From: Flavobacterium sp.
GTDB lineage: Bacteria > Bacteroidota > Bacteroidia > Flavobacteriales > Flavobacteriaceae
DNA length: 64,000 bases
Assembly: GCA_020403245.1 (NCBI GenBank)
Contig: JADBYA010000026.1
Coordinates: forward strand, 1 to 64,000
Reading direction: 5' to 3'
In this document: in pieces, positions 54,987-63,885 of the stretch
How positions within the stretch are numbered: the stretch's first letter is position 1
How the letters are laid out: every line of letters starts with the position of its first letter
Notes under the pieces: generated by a model
What the model saw: the letters and a program-made list of their open reading frames with translations, nothing else
The model's database searches: none
What the model was told of the DNA's origin: nothing
Position numbers and translations under genes: made by a program

Positions 54987-55751
54987 ATGGATCGACAATT
55001 TAAAAAAGAAGGAAGATATTCCTATTTCGAAGCTGGAGAAGGAACGCCAATAGTTGTTTTACATGGCCTGATGGGTGGATTGAGCAATTTTACTGGTGTT
55101 GCTGAATATTTTTCTACTAAAGGATATAAAATTGTAATTCCAGAATTGCCTATTTATACTCAAAATATTTTAAAAACAAACGTAAAAGCTTTTGCAAAAT
55201 ATGTCAAAGACTTTATTACTTTTAAAGGATTCGATAGGGTTATACTGCTGGGGAATTCCCTTGGTGGACACATTGCTTTATACCATTCTAAAATGTATCC
55301 CGAAAAAGTAGCCGGATTAGTAATTACAGGAAGTTCAGGACTTTATGAAAGTGCCATGGGCGATAGTTATCCTAAACGAGGCGATTATGAATACATTAAG
55401 AAAAAAACAGAAGTTGTTTTTTATGACCCAAATGTTGCAACAAAAGAAATGGTAGATGAAGTTTTTTCGATTGTAAATGACCGCATTAAAGTAATAAAAA
55501 CGTTAACAATTGCCAAAAGTGCTATTCGTCACAACATGGCCAAAGATTTACCAAAAATGCATGTAAAAACATGTATTATTTGGGGAAAAAATGACCAAGT
55601 TACACCACCAGAAGTAGCTGAAGAATTTTACAAATTAATGCCCAATTCACAATTGTACTGGATTGACAAATGTGGCCATGCTGCTATGATGGAACATCCT
55701 GATGAGTTCAACAGATTGCTACACGAATGGCTTAAAGAAGTGCATTTATAA
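54987..55751 (+). CDS. Alpha/beta hydrolase
   Basis: A 254-residue alpha/beta hydrolase. Oxyanion-hole region PIVVLHGLMGGLSNF, nucleophile elbow LLGNSLGGHIAL (Ser in GNSLG), acidic residue in IIWGKNDQVTPPE, and catalytic His in DKCGHAAMMEHPDEF. The triad is complete; the substrate is unknown, esterase- or hydrolase-type. ATG at 54987 (MDRQFKKEGRYSYF) fits the family; a longer frame upstream includes the promoter box. Five bp downstream begins the mntA-hepT pair. Confidence 0.88.
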   Translation: MDRQFKKEGRYSYFEAGEGTPIVVLHGLMGGLSNFTGVAEYFSTKGYKIVIPELPIYTQNILKTNVKAFAKYVKDFITFKGFDRVILLGNSLGGHIALYHSKMYPEKVAGLVITGSSGLYESAMGDSYPKRGDYEYIKKKTEVVFYDPNVATKEMVDEVFSIVNDRIKVIKTLTIAKSAIRHNMAKDLPKMHVKTCIIWGKNDQVTPPEVAEEFYKLMPNSQLYWIDKCGHAAMMEHPDEFNRLLHEWLKEVHL

Positions 55752-55756
55752 TAATT

Positions 55757-56059
55757 ATGGACAAGAATATTGAAAATAAAATTCCTAAAATTAAAAGTCT
55801 TTTCATCAAATATGGTGTAAAAAGGGCCTTTCTTTTTGGAAGTATTGCAAAAGGGACCAATACCAAGAATAGCGATGTTGATTTTTTATATTCTTTTCCA
55901 GATGATTTGGATGTTGAAACTTATTCCTCAAATTATTTTAAATTAATAGAAGATTTGGAAAAACTCTTAAAAAAAAGAGTAGATTTAGTTGCTGAAAAAA
56001 CACTTAAAAATCCTTATCTTATTGAAAGTATCGAAGAAAGTAAAATACAATTATTATGA
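55757..56059 (+). CDS. mntA: MntA-type nucleotidyltransferase antitoxin
   Basis: A 100-residue minimal nucleotidyltransferase. The motif GSIAKGTNTKNSDVD fits GS-x10-DxD exactly and gives the metal-binding aspartates. MntA antitoxins adenylylate a tyrosine of the HepT toxin to inactivate it. The gene's stop overlaps the start of the next gene as ATGA. It lies between a hydrolase and engB, as an inserted two-gene module. Confidence 0.87.
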   Translation: MDKNIENKIPKIKSLFIKYGVKRAFLFGSIAKGTNTKNSDVDFLYSFPDDLDVETYSSNYFKLIEDLEKLLKKRVDLVAEKTLKNPYLIESIEESKIQLL

Positions 56060-56397
56060 TAAATAGAGATGAAAAAAAACTTCTACTTGATATAATTGAG
56101 TGTATTAATTCAATAGATGATCATCTTGAAAATGAACGAATTCTCCAAAATTATTTATCAAATAAAACTAAAAGAAGAGCTGTTGAAAGAGAATTTGAGA
56201 TTATAGGGGAAGCCATCAATAAATTGTTAAAAATAAATCCTAATATTTCCATTTCTTATGCCCGCATTATAGTTGATTTAAGAAATCGAGTTATCCATGC
56301 TTATGATTCTGTTGACGATATTCTTATTTGGAAAATAATTGTAAAAGATTTGCCGATGCTACTTGAAGAAGCAACAAAACTCATAAATGAAAATTAA
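56056..56397 (+). CDS. hepT: HepT-like ribonuclease toxin (DUF86)
   Basis: A 113-residue all-helical HEPN-fold protein with the RNase motif Rx4HxY as RNRVIHAY at about residues 77-84; the tyrosine is the target of MntA. Family phrases include EFEIIGEAINKLL and IIVDLRNRVIHAYDSVD. The reading frame ends 11 bp inside engB, so toxin and GTPase messages overlap. A toxin-antitoxin function is inferred from the family. Confidence 0.87.
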   Translation: MINRDEKKLLLDIIECINSIDDHLENERILQNYLSNKTKRRAVEREFEIIGEAINKLLKINPNISISYARIIVDLRNRVIHAYDSVDDILIWKIIVKDLPMLLEEATKLINEN

Positions 56398-57007
56398 TTC
56401 CGCCGAATTTATAATTAGCAATTCCGATGTGAGCAAATGTCCGCAAGAACGTTTGCCCGAATATGCTTTTATTGGTCGTTCCAATGTGGGAAAATCATCC
56501 CTAATTAACATGTTGACCAATCATAAAAACTTGGCCAAAACCTCAGGGAAACCAGGAAAAACCCAGCTCATAAATCATTTTAAAATCAATTTGAATTGGT
56601 TTCTAGTCGATTTGCCGGGCTATGGTTATGCTCGTGTTTCCAAGAAGACAAAAGAAGTTTTTCAGGAATTTATTACCGATTATTTTGAAAAAAGAGAGCA
56701 ACTCGTCTGTGCTTTTGTTTTAATTGATATTCGGTTGGAAGCGCAAAAAATTGATTTAGAATTCATTACTTATCTTGGGGAAATTGAAGTGCCTTTTTGT
56801 ATCATTTTTACAAAATCGGATAAAATTAGCAGAGGTAAAATCGACTCGCATGTTGCCGCTTATAGAAAAGCTTTACTGGCTAATAACTGGGAAGAAATGC
56901 CACAATATTTTGTCACCTCGGCAACGGAAGGCACCGGAAAAGATACTGTTTTAGAATTTATTGATGGTGTGAATGAAGAAGTTTTTAAAGATTTGGATCA
57001 GTTTTAG
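56387..57007 (+). CDS. engB: Ribosome-biogenesis GTPase EngB (YihA/YsxC)
   Basis: A 206-residue TRAFAC GTPase needed for 50S assembly. G1 GRSNVGKSSLIN, G2 with TSGKPGKTQ, G3 DLPGYGYA, G4 TKSDK, and G5 VTSATEGTG. All are intact. Start overlaps hepT by 11 bp. The downstream lipoprotein starts 1 bp after the stop, suggesting one transcript. Confidence 0.95.
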   Translation: MKINSAEFIISNSDVSKCPQERLPEYAFIGRSNVGKSSLINMLTNHKNLAKTSGKPGKTQLINHFKINLNWFLVDLPGYGYARVSKKTKEVFQEFITDYFEKREQLVCAFVLIDIRLEAQKIDLEFITYLGEIEVPFCIIFTKSDKISRGKIDSHVAAYRKALLANNWEEMPQYFVTSATEGTGKDTVLEFIDGVNEEVFKDLDQF

Positions 57008-57008
57008 A

Positions 57009-57605
57009 ATGAAAAAGACAACTCTTTTGCTGCTGTTTTCAGTGCTATTAGTTTCGTGTAATTTGCCCAGCTATATTTTTGTAGACAATGCCATCGCGAC
57101 GGGATTAGATTTAAGAGAAGGCAAATGGCTTTTAAATGAAATTGTAGATCCAACAACTACTAGTAATGCTGCCAAAAATCTTATTGTCAAAAAACTAGGA
57201 AACAGACTAGGAAACAGACTGACTTATGCAAACGATAGCATGGGTTTATTACTTCCCAAAAATGTCAAATCAAATCCAACAAAAGAAAATATAAGGGATT
57301 TAAAAAAAGGAAGTGGGTTTGATTTTTTTATCAATGTAAAAATCATTTTAAAAAACAATTCTTTATCAGACCTTGATGTTACTAATCATAAATTCAATAA
57401 AAACTTATCAAAATCGGTTGAAGTGCTATTTGAAGTTTATGATTTGAATGATATTGCAATTACTTACTCAAAAAAAGTAATTGGAAGTGTTGGCATTGCA
57501 GAAAATAATAATAGCGATATCAATTTTAGTAAATCAACCTCAAAATTAGTACTCGGATGTTTAAATAAAATTATTCGAGACATCGAAAAAAAATCGATTA
57601 AGTAA
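57009..57605 (+). CDS. Hypothetical lipoprotein
   Basis: A 198-residue lipoprotein: MKKTTLLLLFSVLLVSCNLPS with lipobox Cys near 17. The rest is a mixed charged/hydrophobic sequence (KKLGNRLGNRLTYANDSMG, SGFDFFINVKIILKNNSLSDLD, EVLFEVYDLND), consistent with an alpha/beta periplasmic domain but unnamed. It is convergent with gldC. It begins 1 bp after engB; no terminator is obvious between it and gldC. Function unknown. Confidence 0.65.
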   Translation: MKKTTLLLLFSVLLVSCNLPSYIFVDNAIATGLDLREGKWLLNEIVDPTTTSNAAKNLIVKKLGNRLGNRLTYANDSMGLLLPKNVKSNPTKENIRDLKKGSGFDFFINVKIILKNNSLSDLDVTNHKFNKNLSKSVEVLFEVYDLNDIAITYSKKVIGSVGIAENNNSDINFSKSTSKLVLGCLNKIIRDIEKKSIK

Positions 57606-57609
57606 TTTT

Positions 57610-57945
57610 TTACTTCTTCAACTCTAGTTTTTCAGCAAAATAATCACAAAAATCTTTCATAGTATCTGCCATCTTTTCATCGGCAGTGGCGCGTTGAAAG
57701 GTATCAGCCATAGCCACCAATGTTTGATGGAAAAATAATTTCATTTCATCTACAGGCATGTCTTTAGTCCACAAATCAATGCGAAGAGTTTCTTTCGCTT
57801 TACTGTCCCAAATAGAAAGCATAATTGCTTTGGCTTCTTCTAGTTCAACACCGCCATCTTGTGCTGTCCAAGATAATTTTTCAGGAACACGATTTTCGTC
57901 TAATTCAACATTAAATTTTATTTCGGAATGTATGGTTTTGCTCAT
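57610..57945 (-). CDS. gldC: Gliding motility protein GldC
   Basis: A 111-residue cytoplasmic protein: MSKTIHSEIKFNVELDENRVPEKLSWTAQDGG and EEAKAIMLSIWDSKAKETLRIDLWTKDMPVDEMKLFFHQTL match GldC. In F. johnsoniae it is accessory to gliding and helps GldB; its precise task is not known. It overlaps gldB by 4 bp. Length normal. Confidence 0.93.
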   Translation of the reverse strand: MSKTIHSEIKFNVELDENRVPEKLSWTAQDGGVELEEAKAIMLSIWDSKAKETLRIDLWTKDMPVDEMKLFFHQTLVAMADTFQRATADEKMADTMKDFCDYFAEKLELKK

Positions 57946-58901
57946 GGCTTTTTAGGTTTGTATTTTGATTTTTCAAATAACTCGTTGGCATTCATCTTCA
58001 GCATATCCTGCAAACTCACTTCGTTATTTTTCATAAAGGAACGAACAATTTGCCAACCAACCCACTGCCCTACTCGTCCGGGAGATTCATTGTCTATTTC
58101 GAGATAAAATTTTGAAAAAGGTGCTAAATTTATAAATCGGTTATCAAGTTTTGAATCGGAATCGAAAAGTAGATTTTCATCTATAAAGAAACGCCAAATA
58201 TAACTTTCGTTTTCTTGACACCAAATGATTTGCTCCGGTTGATAACCTATTTTTTCAGCATCGGTATAATCGGGAAGCAATACATCTTTTAGATACAATT
58301 CTTTTCCATAATAAATCATATTGGATAGTAATGTTTTATCTGTAGGAGGTGGTATTTTTCGAAATGAAAAACTCGAAACAATATCGGGCATCATTTGTCT
58401 TTCCTCAAAATTTTGTTTTAAATATTCTGCATCTGTATAAAACTTGACCTCTTTACCTAAATACATTTCTAAAGCAATAATCAACTTGTCATTAGCATAA
58501 ATTGCCTTATTTTTATAATCCATTTCGGCAATAACAGTGTAGACTTTTGGCGTGATGGTTTTTGGAAAATAATACTTTAAATGTTTAAATAATTCTTCAA
58601 TTGCAGTAGCTTGCTTATCGAAATTTGGATATTTTTTTTGTACTTCATTATACAGTGCTCTCCAATCTTTGTTTTGCATTTTATCTATCCAAACTTTATC
58701 ATCAACACCTTCAGGGAAGAAAAAAGGATACTCGGCTTTAAGACTTGCCAAATCATTAGATTTACTTTCAAAAAAAGCTTTATCAAATCGATCTACTTTT
58801 ATCTCAACAGGAATTTCTTCTATTGCTTTTTCAACTTTAGACTTTTGATTACAGGAAAAAAGAAATAAAGACAACAAAATGCCGAGAAAATATTTTACCA
58901 T
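57942..58901 (-). CDS. gldB: Gliding motility lipoprotein GldB
   Basis: A 319-residue lipoprotein, MVKYFLGILLSLFLFSCNQKS (lipobox Cys near 17). The body EIKVDRFDKAFFES, LKAEYPFFFPEGVDDKVWIDKMQNKDWRALYNEV and GRVGQWVGWQIVRSFM is the GldB signature. GldB is required for gliding in Flavobacterium. Divergent from nadE, as described in that genus, with the two start codons about 100 bp apart and overlapping promoter boxes. Confidence 0.94.
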   Translation of the reverse strand: MVKYFLGILLSLFLFSCNQKSKVEKAIEEIPVEIKVDRFDKAFFESKSNDLASLKAEYPFFFPEGVDDKVWIDKMQNKDWRALYNEVQKKYPNFDKQATAIEELFKHLKYYFPKTITPKVYTVIAEMDYKNKAIYANDKLIIALEMYLGKEVKFYTDAEYLKQNFEERQMMPDIVSSFSFRKIPPPTDKTLLSNMIYYGKELYLKDVLLPDYTDAEKIGYQPEQIIWCQENESYIWRFFIDENLLFDSDSKLDNRFINLAPFSKFYLEIDNESPGRVGQWVGWQIVRSFMKNNEVSLQDMLKMNANELFEKSKYKPKKP

Positions 58902-58951
58902 CTTAAGAGATTTATAATAAATTATTAAAGTTTAAAATCTTATGATTTATT

Positions 58952-58967
58952 TACATTTGCAAATATA
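58952..58967. promoter_or_regulatory. Overlapping divergent promoter boxes of nadE and gldB
   Basis: TACATTTG (58952-58959, plus, nadE) abuts the minus-strand TATATTTG (58960-58967, gldB), centred on TTTGCAAA. No clear TTG -33 element is seen on either side. Confidence 0.5.
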
Positions 58968-58997
58968 CATTGCAGTTTTTAAAAAAGATCATAAGAA

Positions 58998-59810
58998 ATG
59001 TCTAAAAAAAGTAAAATAAAGGTAGGTGAAACTAATGACTTTATTGTTTCATGGTTGAGAGATTATGCAACTAATGCAAAAGTCAATGGTTTTGTCATTG
59101 GAATTTCAGGTGGCGTTGATTCGGCAGTAACCTCAACATTATGTGCACAAACAGGTTTAACCACTTTATGTGTTGAAATGCCTATTCATCAACACAGCAG
59201 TCAAGTTAGTAGAGGACGAGAACATATTGAACAATTAAAGAAGCGTTTTTCTAATGTAAAAAATGCAGAAACTGATTTAACTTCCGTTTTTGAATCGTTT
59301 AAAAAAGTAATTCCAAATCATGAAAATACTGTAAAAATAGATTTGTCATTAGCCAATACAAGAGCACGCTTGCGAATGACAACATTATATTATTATGCCG
59401 GAATTTATGGTTTATTAGTGGCAGGAACTGGAAATAAAGTAGAAGATTTTGGCGTTGGGTTTTATACAAAATATGGAGATGGCGGAGTAGATTTGAGTCC
59501 TATTGCCGATTTACTAAAAAGTGATGTATATGCTTTGGGAGAATATTTAGAAATCCCCAAATCTATTCAAAATGCTGCTCCAACAGATGGTTTATTTGGC
59601 GACTCAAGAACTGATGAAGAACAACTTGGCGCTAGTTATGACGAACTCGAATGGGCAATGCTCGTAGCAGAAAACAATAAAAGGAAAGAAGATTTTTCGG
59701 GAAGGGAAAGAGAAGTTTTTGAGATTTATACCTATTTAAATGCCGTTAATCAGCATAAGATGAATCCAATTCCCATTTGTATTATTCCTGAATTGTATAA
59801 AAAAATTTAA
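58998..59810 (+). CDS. nadE: NAD+ synthase (NH3-dependent)
   Basis: A 270-residue ammonia-dependent NAD synthetase. P-loop GISGGVDSAVTSTL, substrate stretch DLSLANTRARLRMTTLYYYAG, GTGNKVEDFGVGFYTKYGDGGVDLSPIADLLKSDVYALGEYLEIP and the late GASYDELEWAM. Completes NAD biosynthesis from deamido-NAD. No glutaminase domain is present. Divergent from gldB; probable own promoter at 58952. Confidence 0.94.
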   Translation: MSKKSKIKVGETNDFIVSWLRDYATNAKVNGFVIGISGGVDSAVTSTLCAQTGLTTLCVEMPIHQHSSQVSRGREHIEQLKKRFSNVKNAETDLTSVFESFKKVIPNHENTVKIDLSLANTRARLRMTTLYYYAGIYGLLVAGTGNKVEDFGVGFYTKYGDGGVDLSPIADLLKSDVYALGEYLEIPKSIQNAAPTDGLFGDSRTDEEQLGASYDELEWAMLVAENNKRKEDFSGREREVFEIYTYLNAVNQHKMNPIPICIIPELYKKI

Positions 59811-59888
59811 ATTTTTTTAATAATATTTAACAAAAAAAAATTAACTTTACACTTAATTTCTATTAATTTTTTATCAAATACCACAATT

Positions 59889-60518
59889 ATGATAAATGTA
59901 TGTGTAGCCGATAACTTTCCAGTTGTGCATTTTGGAATGAAAGCTTATTTTAAAGATCATCAAGAAATAAGTATTGTTTCAAATGTAGGAAATTTTTTTA
60001 TGGTGCCTGATGCCTTGAGAAACAAAGAAGTTGATGTCTTAATTATCGACCTTGATCTTGAAGGATTGAAGAGTATTTATGAACTCAAATCTATCATTAA
60101 AAATTTCCCAAAAACAAAAGTTATTGTATTTAGTAGTATGTCTGAACAAATTTATGCTCCAAATGCTATAAAGGCAGGTTGTGCAGGTTATGTTCACAAG
60201 ACATCAAAACTTGAGTATTTAGGAACAACAATTGTCAAGGTTAGCCAAGGACAAATTATCCTAAATGAAGAAATCAAGAAAAGTTTAGCATTAATTGCTA
60301 AACAAAACAAATCTGAACGTTTGTACAGAAAACTTTCTAATCGAGAAATCGAAGTGCTTCGCTTTTTAAGTGATGGAAAGAAAAACAATGAAATCGCTAA
60401 GATTTTAAATCTTAACGAAAAAACCATTAGTACTTACAAGCTTCGATTATTGACGAAACTAAGTGTAACCAATTTAGTTGACTTAGTGAACAAAGCAAAA
60501 ACTTTGGAAATCGTTTAA
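59889..60518 (+). CDS. NarL/LuxR-type response regulator
   Basis: A 209-residue regulator: receiver domain (phosphoacceptor Asp54 in VLIIDLDLEG; signature Ser in VFSSMS; Lys in GYVHKTS) and LuxR-type helix-turn-helix (LSNREIEVLRFLSDGKKNNEIAKILNLNEKTISTYKLRLLTKL). The acidic pair at the N-terminus reads ADN rather than ADD, so phosphorylation chemistry may be altered. No histidine kinase is next to it. Targets unknown. Terminator follows. Confidence 0.9.
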   Translation: MINVCVADNFPVVHFGMKAYFKDHQEISIVSNVGNFFMVPDALRNKEVDVLIIDLDLEGLKSIYELKSIIKNFPKTKVIVFSSMSEQIYAPNAIKAGCAGYVHKTSKLEYLGTTIVKVSQGQIILNEEIKKSLALIAKQNKSERLYRKLSNREIEVLRFLSDGKKNNEIAKILNLNEKTISTYKLRLLTKLSVTNLVDLVNKAKTLEIV

Positions 60519-60524
60519 AAAATT

Positions 60525-60562
60525 AAAACCCGTCTATTCTAAAAACAAGACGGGTTTTTTTA
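60525..60562. terminator. Terminator after the response regulator
   Basis: Perfect 11-bp stem (aaaacccgtct / agacgggtttt), 12-base loop, then T run; overlaps the end of dnaG on the other strand, whose transcript it can also stop. Confidence 0.82.
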
Positions 60563-62542
60563 TAAATAAGTTGACCGTATTCGTCCTATTTTATTGGTCA
60601 GATTAACTTTTAGTTTATTATAATCATTGATAGTTGACTTCAATTCTTCTAGGTCACTTTCTTCTTCTTCTTTAGTAAAATTGTTCATCATATCCATTAT
60701 CAATTTATTGATGAGATATTCGCGTAAAGAAATAATTGTTTCTGAAACGTATTGACCAACGTTTTCCGTTTTCTTTTTTACATAAATTTGTTTGGCTTCC
60801 CAATTATGCAATAATTCCTTTTCCTCCAGCATCAATATATCAGTAACCATCTCAGAATGTTCAGGCGATAATTGCATCAAGTAATGTTCAATATTGAAAT
60901 TTTCATTTTGATTATAATAAGCAATTAAATCATTGTAAATTTCTTTAAACATGGGGTTAGCCAATTCTACTTCATCTTCATGCAAACTCAAGAATATGCG
61001 TTCAAAAACTCTAGTAGTATTAATTTCTTTCTCTTCAACCATTTCGCCATCATCATTGGCTCTTAGAATATAATCTTCAAAATCAGCTTTAAGTGAGCCA
61101 TAAAGCAGAAGCATTTCAATGATTTTCCTTTCTAATTCGTAAACTATATCAACTCTGTCTCTTGAAACTTGGATATCATCTTTTACAACTTCAAAAGCTT
61201 TTTGTTCTTGTTTCAGTTTTTTTCCAGCTTCCGAAATATCTTTTTGAACCAATTGAGCCAAAGTATTTTGCAAAACCTGTTCCGAAATATCCATGATACT
61301 TGCGCACTCTTGAATATACACCTCTCTTTTTATTCTGTCGGGTATTTTAGAAATACTCACTACCATATCCCGAATCAAATCGGCTTTTTTGATTGGATCA
61401 TTTTGTGCTTCATTCATTAATAGCGACGCTTTGAACTGAATAAAATCTTTGGCATTATTTTCTAAATAAAAAACCAAATCTTCATACGAATTTTTTCGAG
61501 CAAAACTATCGGGATCATCGCCATCAGGGAAAGTACACACTTTTACGTTCATTCCTTCTTCCAAAATCAAATCGATACCACGAATGGAAGCTCGAAGTCC
61601 AGCAGCATCACCATCAAATAGCACCGTGATGTTTTTGGTCAATCGATTAATTAATCTTATTTGATCGGCAGTTAAAGCGGTTCCCGAAGAAGCAACGACA
61701 TTCTCAATTCCGGCTTGATGCAATTGAATCACATCGGTATAACCTTCAACCAAATAACAATTGTTTTGTTTGGCAATGGCTTGTTTGGCATGAAAAATTC
61801 CGTAAAGCACTTTGCTTTTATGATAGATTTCGCTCTCAGGTGAATTGAGGTATTTGGCTGCTTTTTTATCATTGGTTAAAATTCTTCCGCCAAACCCAAG
61901 ATTTCTACCCGACAAACTTTGAATGGGAAACATCACTCTTCCTTTAAAACGATCAAAATGTTTGCCGTCTTCTCTAGTGATGGTTAATCCAACTTTTTCT
62001 AAAAATTCTAATTGGTACCCTTTAGACAGTGCTTCTTTTGTAAAAGCGTCCCATATTTCGGGTGAATAACCTAATCCAAATTTGGCAATAGTTTGATTGG
62101 TAAATCCTCTTTCTTTAAAATAGGTTAATCCAATGGCTTTGCCCTCTTCGGAATTTAGAAGTGTTTCTTGAAAATAGGTTTTGGCAAATTCAGAAACCAA
62201 ATACATGCTTTCTTTTTCATTGGCCTCAATTTTATCTTCTTGAGACGTTTCGGTTTCTTCTATTTCGATATTGTATTTTTTGGCCAAAAACCGAATGGCT
62301 TCCGGATAGGTAAAATGCTCGTGTTCCATCAAGAAAGTAACGACACTTCCGCCTTTTCCCGAACTGAAATCTTTCCAAATTTGTTTTACAGGCGATACCA
62401 TAAACGAAGGAGAACGTTCATCCGAAAACGGACTCAATCCTTTGTAATTACTTCCGGCACGCTTTAGTTGGACGAAATCGCCAATGACTTCTTCCACCCG
62501 CGCAGTTTCAAAAACTTTATCGATGGTTTCTCTAGATATCAA
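60560..62542 (-). CDS. dnaG: DNA primase
   Basis: A 660-residue primase. The N-terminal CHC2-type domain is present but has lost all four zinc ligands (S37, S40, D58, S61 at the Cys-His-Cys-Cys places). The Toprim core is intact (NCYLVEGYTDVIQLHQAG, SSGTALTADQI and LFDGDAAGLRASIRGI, RVMFPIQSLSGRNLGFGGR). A DnaB-interacting helical C-domain follows. Ligand loss is known in other flavobacterial primases, so it is probably functional. A REP-rich gap precedes it. Confidence 0.93.
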   Translation of the reverse strand: MISRETIDKVFETARVEEVIGDFVQLKRAGSNYKGLSPFSDERSPSFMVSPVKQIWKDFSSGKGGSVVTFLMEHEHFTYPEAIRFLAKKYNIEIEETETSQEDKIEANEKESMYLVSEFAKTYFQETLLNSEEGKAIGLTYFKERGFTNQTIAKFGLGYSPEIWDAFTKEALSKGYQLEFLEKVGLTITREDGKHFDRFKGRVMFPIQSLSGRNLGFGGRILTNDKKAAKYLNSPESEIYHKSKVLYGIFHAKQAIAKQNNCYLVEGYTDVIQLHQAGIENVVASSGTALTADQIRLINRLTKNITVLFDGDAAGLRASIRGIDLILEEGMNVKVCTFPDGDDPDSFARKNSYEDLVFYLENNAKDFIQFKASLLMNEAQNDPIKKADLIRDMVVSISKIPDRIKREVYIQECASIMDISEQVLQNTLAQLVQKDISEAGKKLKQEQKAFEVVKDDIQVSRDRVDIVYELERKIIEMLLLYGSLKADFEDYILRANDDGEMVEEKEINTTRVFERIFLSLHEDEVELANPMFKEIYNDLIAYYNQNENFNIEHYLMQLSPEHSEMVTDILMLEEKELLHNWEAKQIYVKKKTENVGQYVSETIISLREYLINKLIMDMMNNFTKEEEESDLEELKSTINDYNKLKVNLTNKIGRIRSTYL

Positions 62543-62600
62543 ATCTTTAGTTTAAAATTGTTTAAGGGTTTAAAGTTACAAAGTTTTTCTATTTAAAAAC

Positions 62601-62674
62601 CCTGTCAGGGTTTAAAACTCTGACAGGTTTAAAAACTAACCTAATAACACTTAGACTGCCTGTCGGCCGACAGG
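62601..62674. repeat. Two palindromes upstream of dnaG
   Basis: cctgtca (62601-62607) with tgacagg (62621-62627), plus a perfect 16-bp palindrome cctgtcggccgacagg (62659-62674). Both share CCTGTC arms, so they are related REP-like units in the gap between dnaG and the beta-barrel gene. Confidence 0.75.
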
Positions 62675-62705
62675 TACACGCTCAGTATGACAAAAAAAAT
62701 TAATT

Positions 62706-63842
62706 TTAATTAAAATCGAATCTTACACCAAGAGAGATGTTATTTTGGTCGATAGCATTGTTTTTAAACAACGGATTTAAATCGTATTTTAAATACAAAC
62801 TGGTTTCTTTATAACCAATGTAGGTACTCACACCATAAATGAAATCATTCACATTGAAATTTCCTTTTTCTTTTGTTGAAATATCATTTCCGTCAATTTC
62901 ATAACGCAACTTTTGTTTCGATTTTACCCGCAAACCTGCGTAACCACCAATCCCTAAACGAAAACTTCTATGTGTTTTGAACACATTTTTTCCTGTATCG
63001 TCGATTTTTTTCTTTGTAAAATCAAATTCGAGATGCACTGGCGCAGTTATAAACACGTTTCTTAATCGTGATTCTTCAAGATTAATGGCGCTAGTTTCAA
63101 GAATAGTTTGATTTCCATTTGTCACAAATAATCTATTATCAGTTGGGCGAAGATTGTTGTACATCAATGACACTCCGTATTTAATATGCAATAAATTGTC
63201 GTTTTTAAAAATTCTAGTATTTCCGGTAACGCCCCATTCATAAAAATGTGAACCCCAATATTTATAATCAGAATTGGCAACCGCACCATCTGTAACTAAA
63301 TTATTTACTCCAGCGGCAAAAACAAATTGTGATGTGGTTCTTCGTTCTCCTTTGGTTTTTTTCTTAAGTATCGATTTTTTCATTCCAGAAAGATCAATAT
63401 AAATGCTATCTGAAGTTTCATAGGTAATTTTATGATTTTTCCCGTCAAAATAAATACTGTCTTTGTCATTATCCCCTTTAAAATCAATAGTGATAATGAA
63501 TTTATTTTTATTATTATTTTCAGCTATTTTTCCATCCACTTTTTGTTGTACCAAATCTTTCAATTTGTCTTGTTCAACCGCAACACGGTTTTCAATATTT
63601 TTGGAATGTGTTTCTGCTATTTGTAATTTCTTTTCATCGGCTTGTGCTTTGGAAATCGTTCCTGCTTCCAATTCCTTATTCACTTCTTCCAATTCTACTT
63701 TTAATGCTGCTTTTTCTTCTTTGGTAATCCTTTCTATTTTTTCTGCTATAGTTTTTGCTTTAGCTTCAAAGGTGTCTTGTGCTAAAAGTTTGCTTGCCAA
63801 AAGACAAGCTGCAAGGGCAATGTAAATGGTAAATTTTCTCAT
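62706..63842 (-). CDS. Outer-membrane beta-barrel protein with coiled-coil N-terminus
   Basis: A 378-residue exported protein: signal MRKFTIYIALAACLLASKLLAQ, then a coiled coil about 25-105 (AKTIAEKIERITKEEKAALKVELEEV) and a predicted 8- to 10-stranded barrel from 165 on (FVFAAGVNNLV, HFYEWGVTGNTRIF, RSFRLGIGGYAGLRVKSK, NISLGVRFDFN end). Role unknown; perhaps an OmpA-like or porin-type surface protein linked to the neighbour at 63886. The end of another gene precedes it on the same strand. Confidence 0.78.
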   Translation of the reverse strand: MRKFTIYIALAACLLASKLLAQDTFEAKAKTIAEKIERITKEEKAALKVELEEVNKELEAGTISKAQADEKKLQIAETHSKNIENRVAVEQDKLKDLVQQKVDGKIAENNNKNKFIITIDFKGDNDKDSIYFDGKNHKITYETSDSIYIDLSGMKKSILKKKTKGERRTTSQFVFAAGVNNLVTDGAVANSDYKYWGSHFYEWGVTGNTRIFKNDNLLHIKYGVSLMYNNLRPTDNRLFVTNGNQTILETSAINLEESRLRNVFITAPVHLEFDFTKKKIDDTGKNVFKTHRSFRLGIGGYAGLRVKSKQKLRYEIDGNDISTKEKGNFNVNDFIYGVSTYIGYKETSLYLKYDLNPLFKNNAIDQNNISLGVRFDFN

Positions 63843-63885
63843 GATTGTTTGATTTAATTATTGATTAATGATTGAAAACTCTTTT

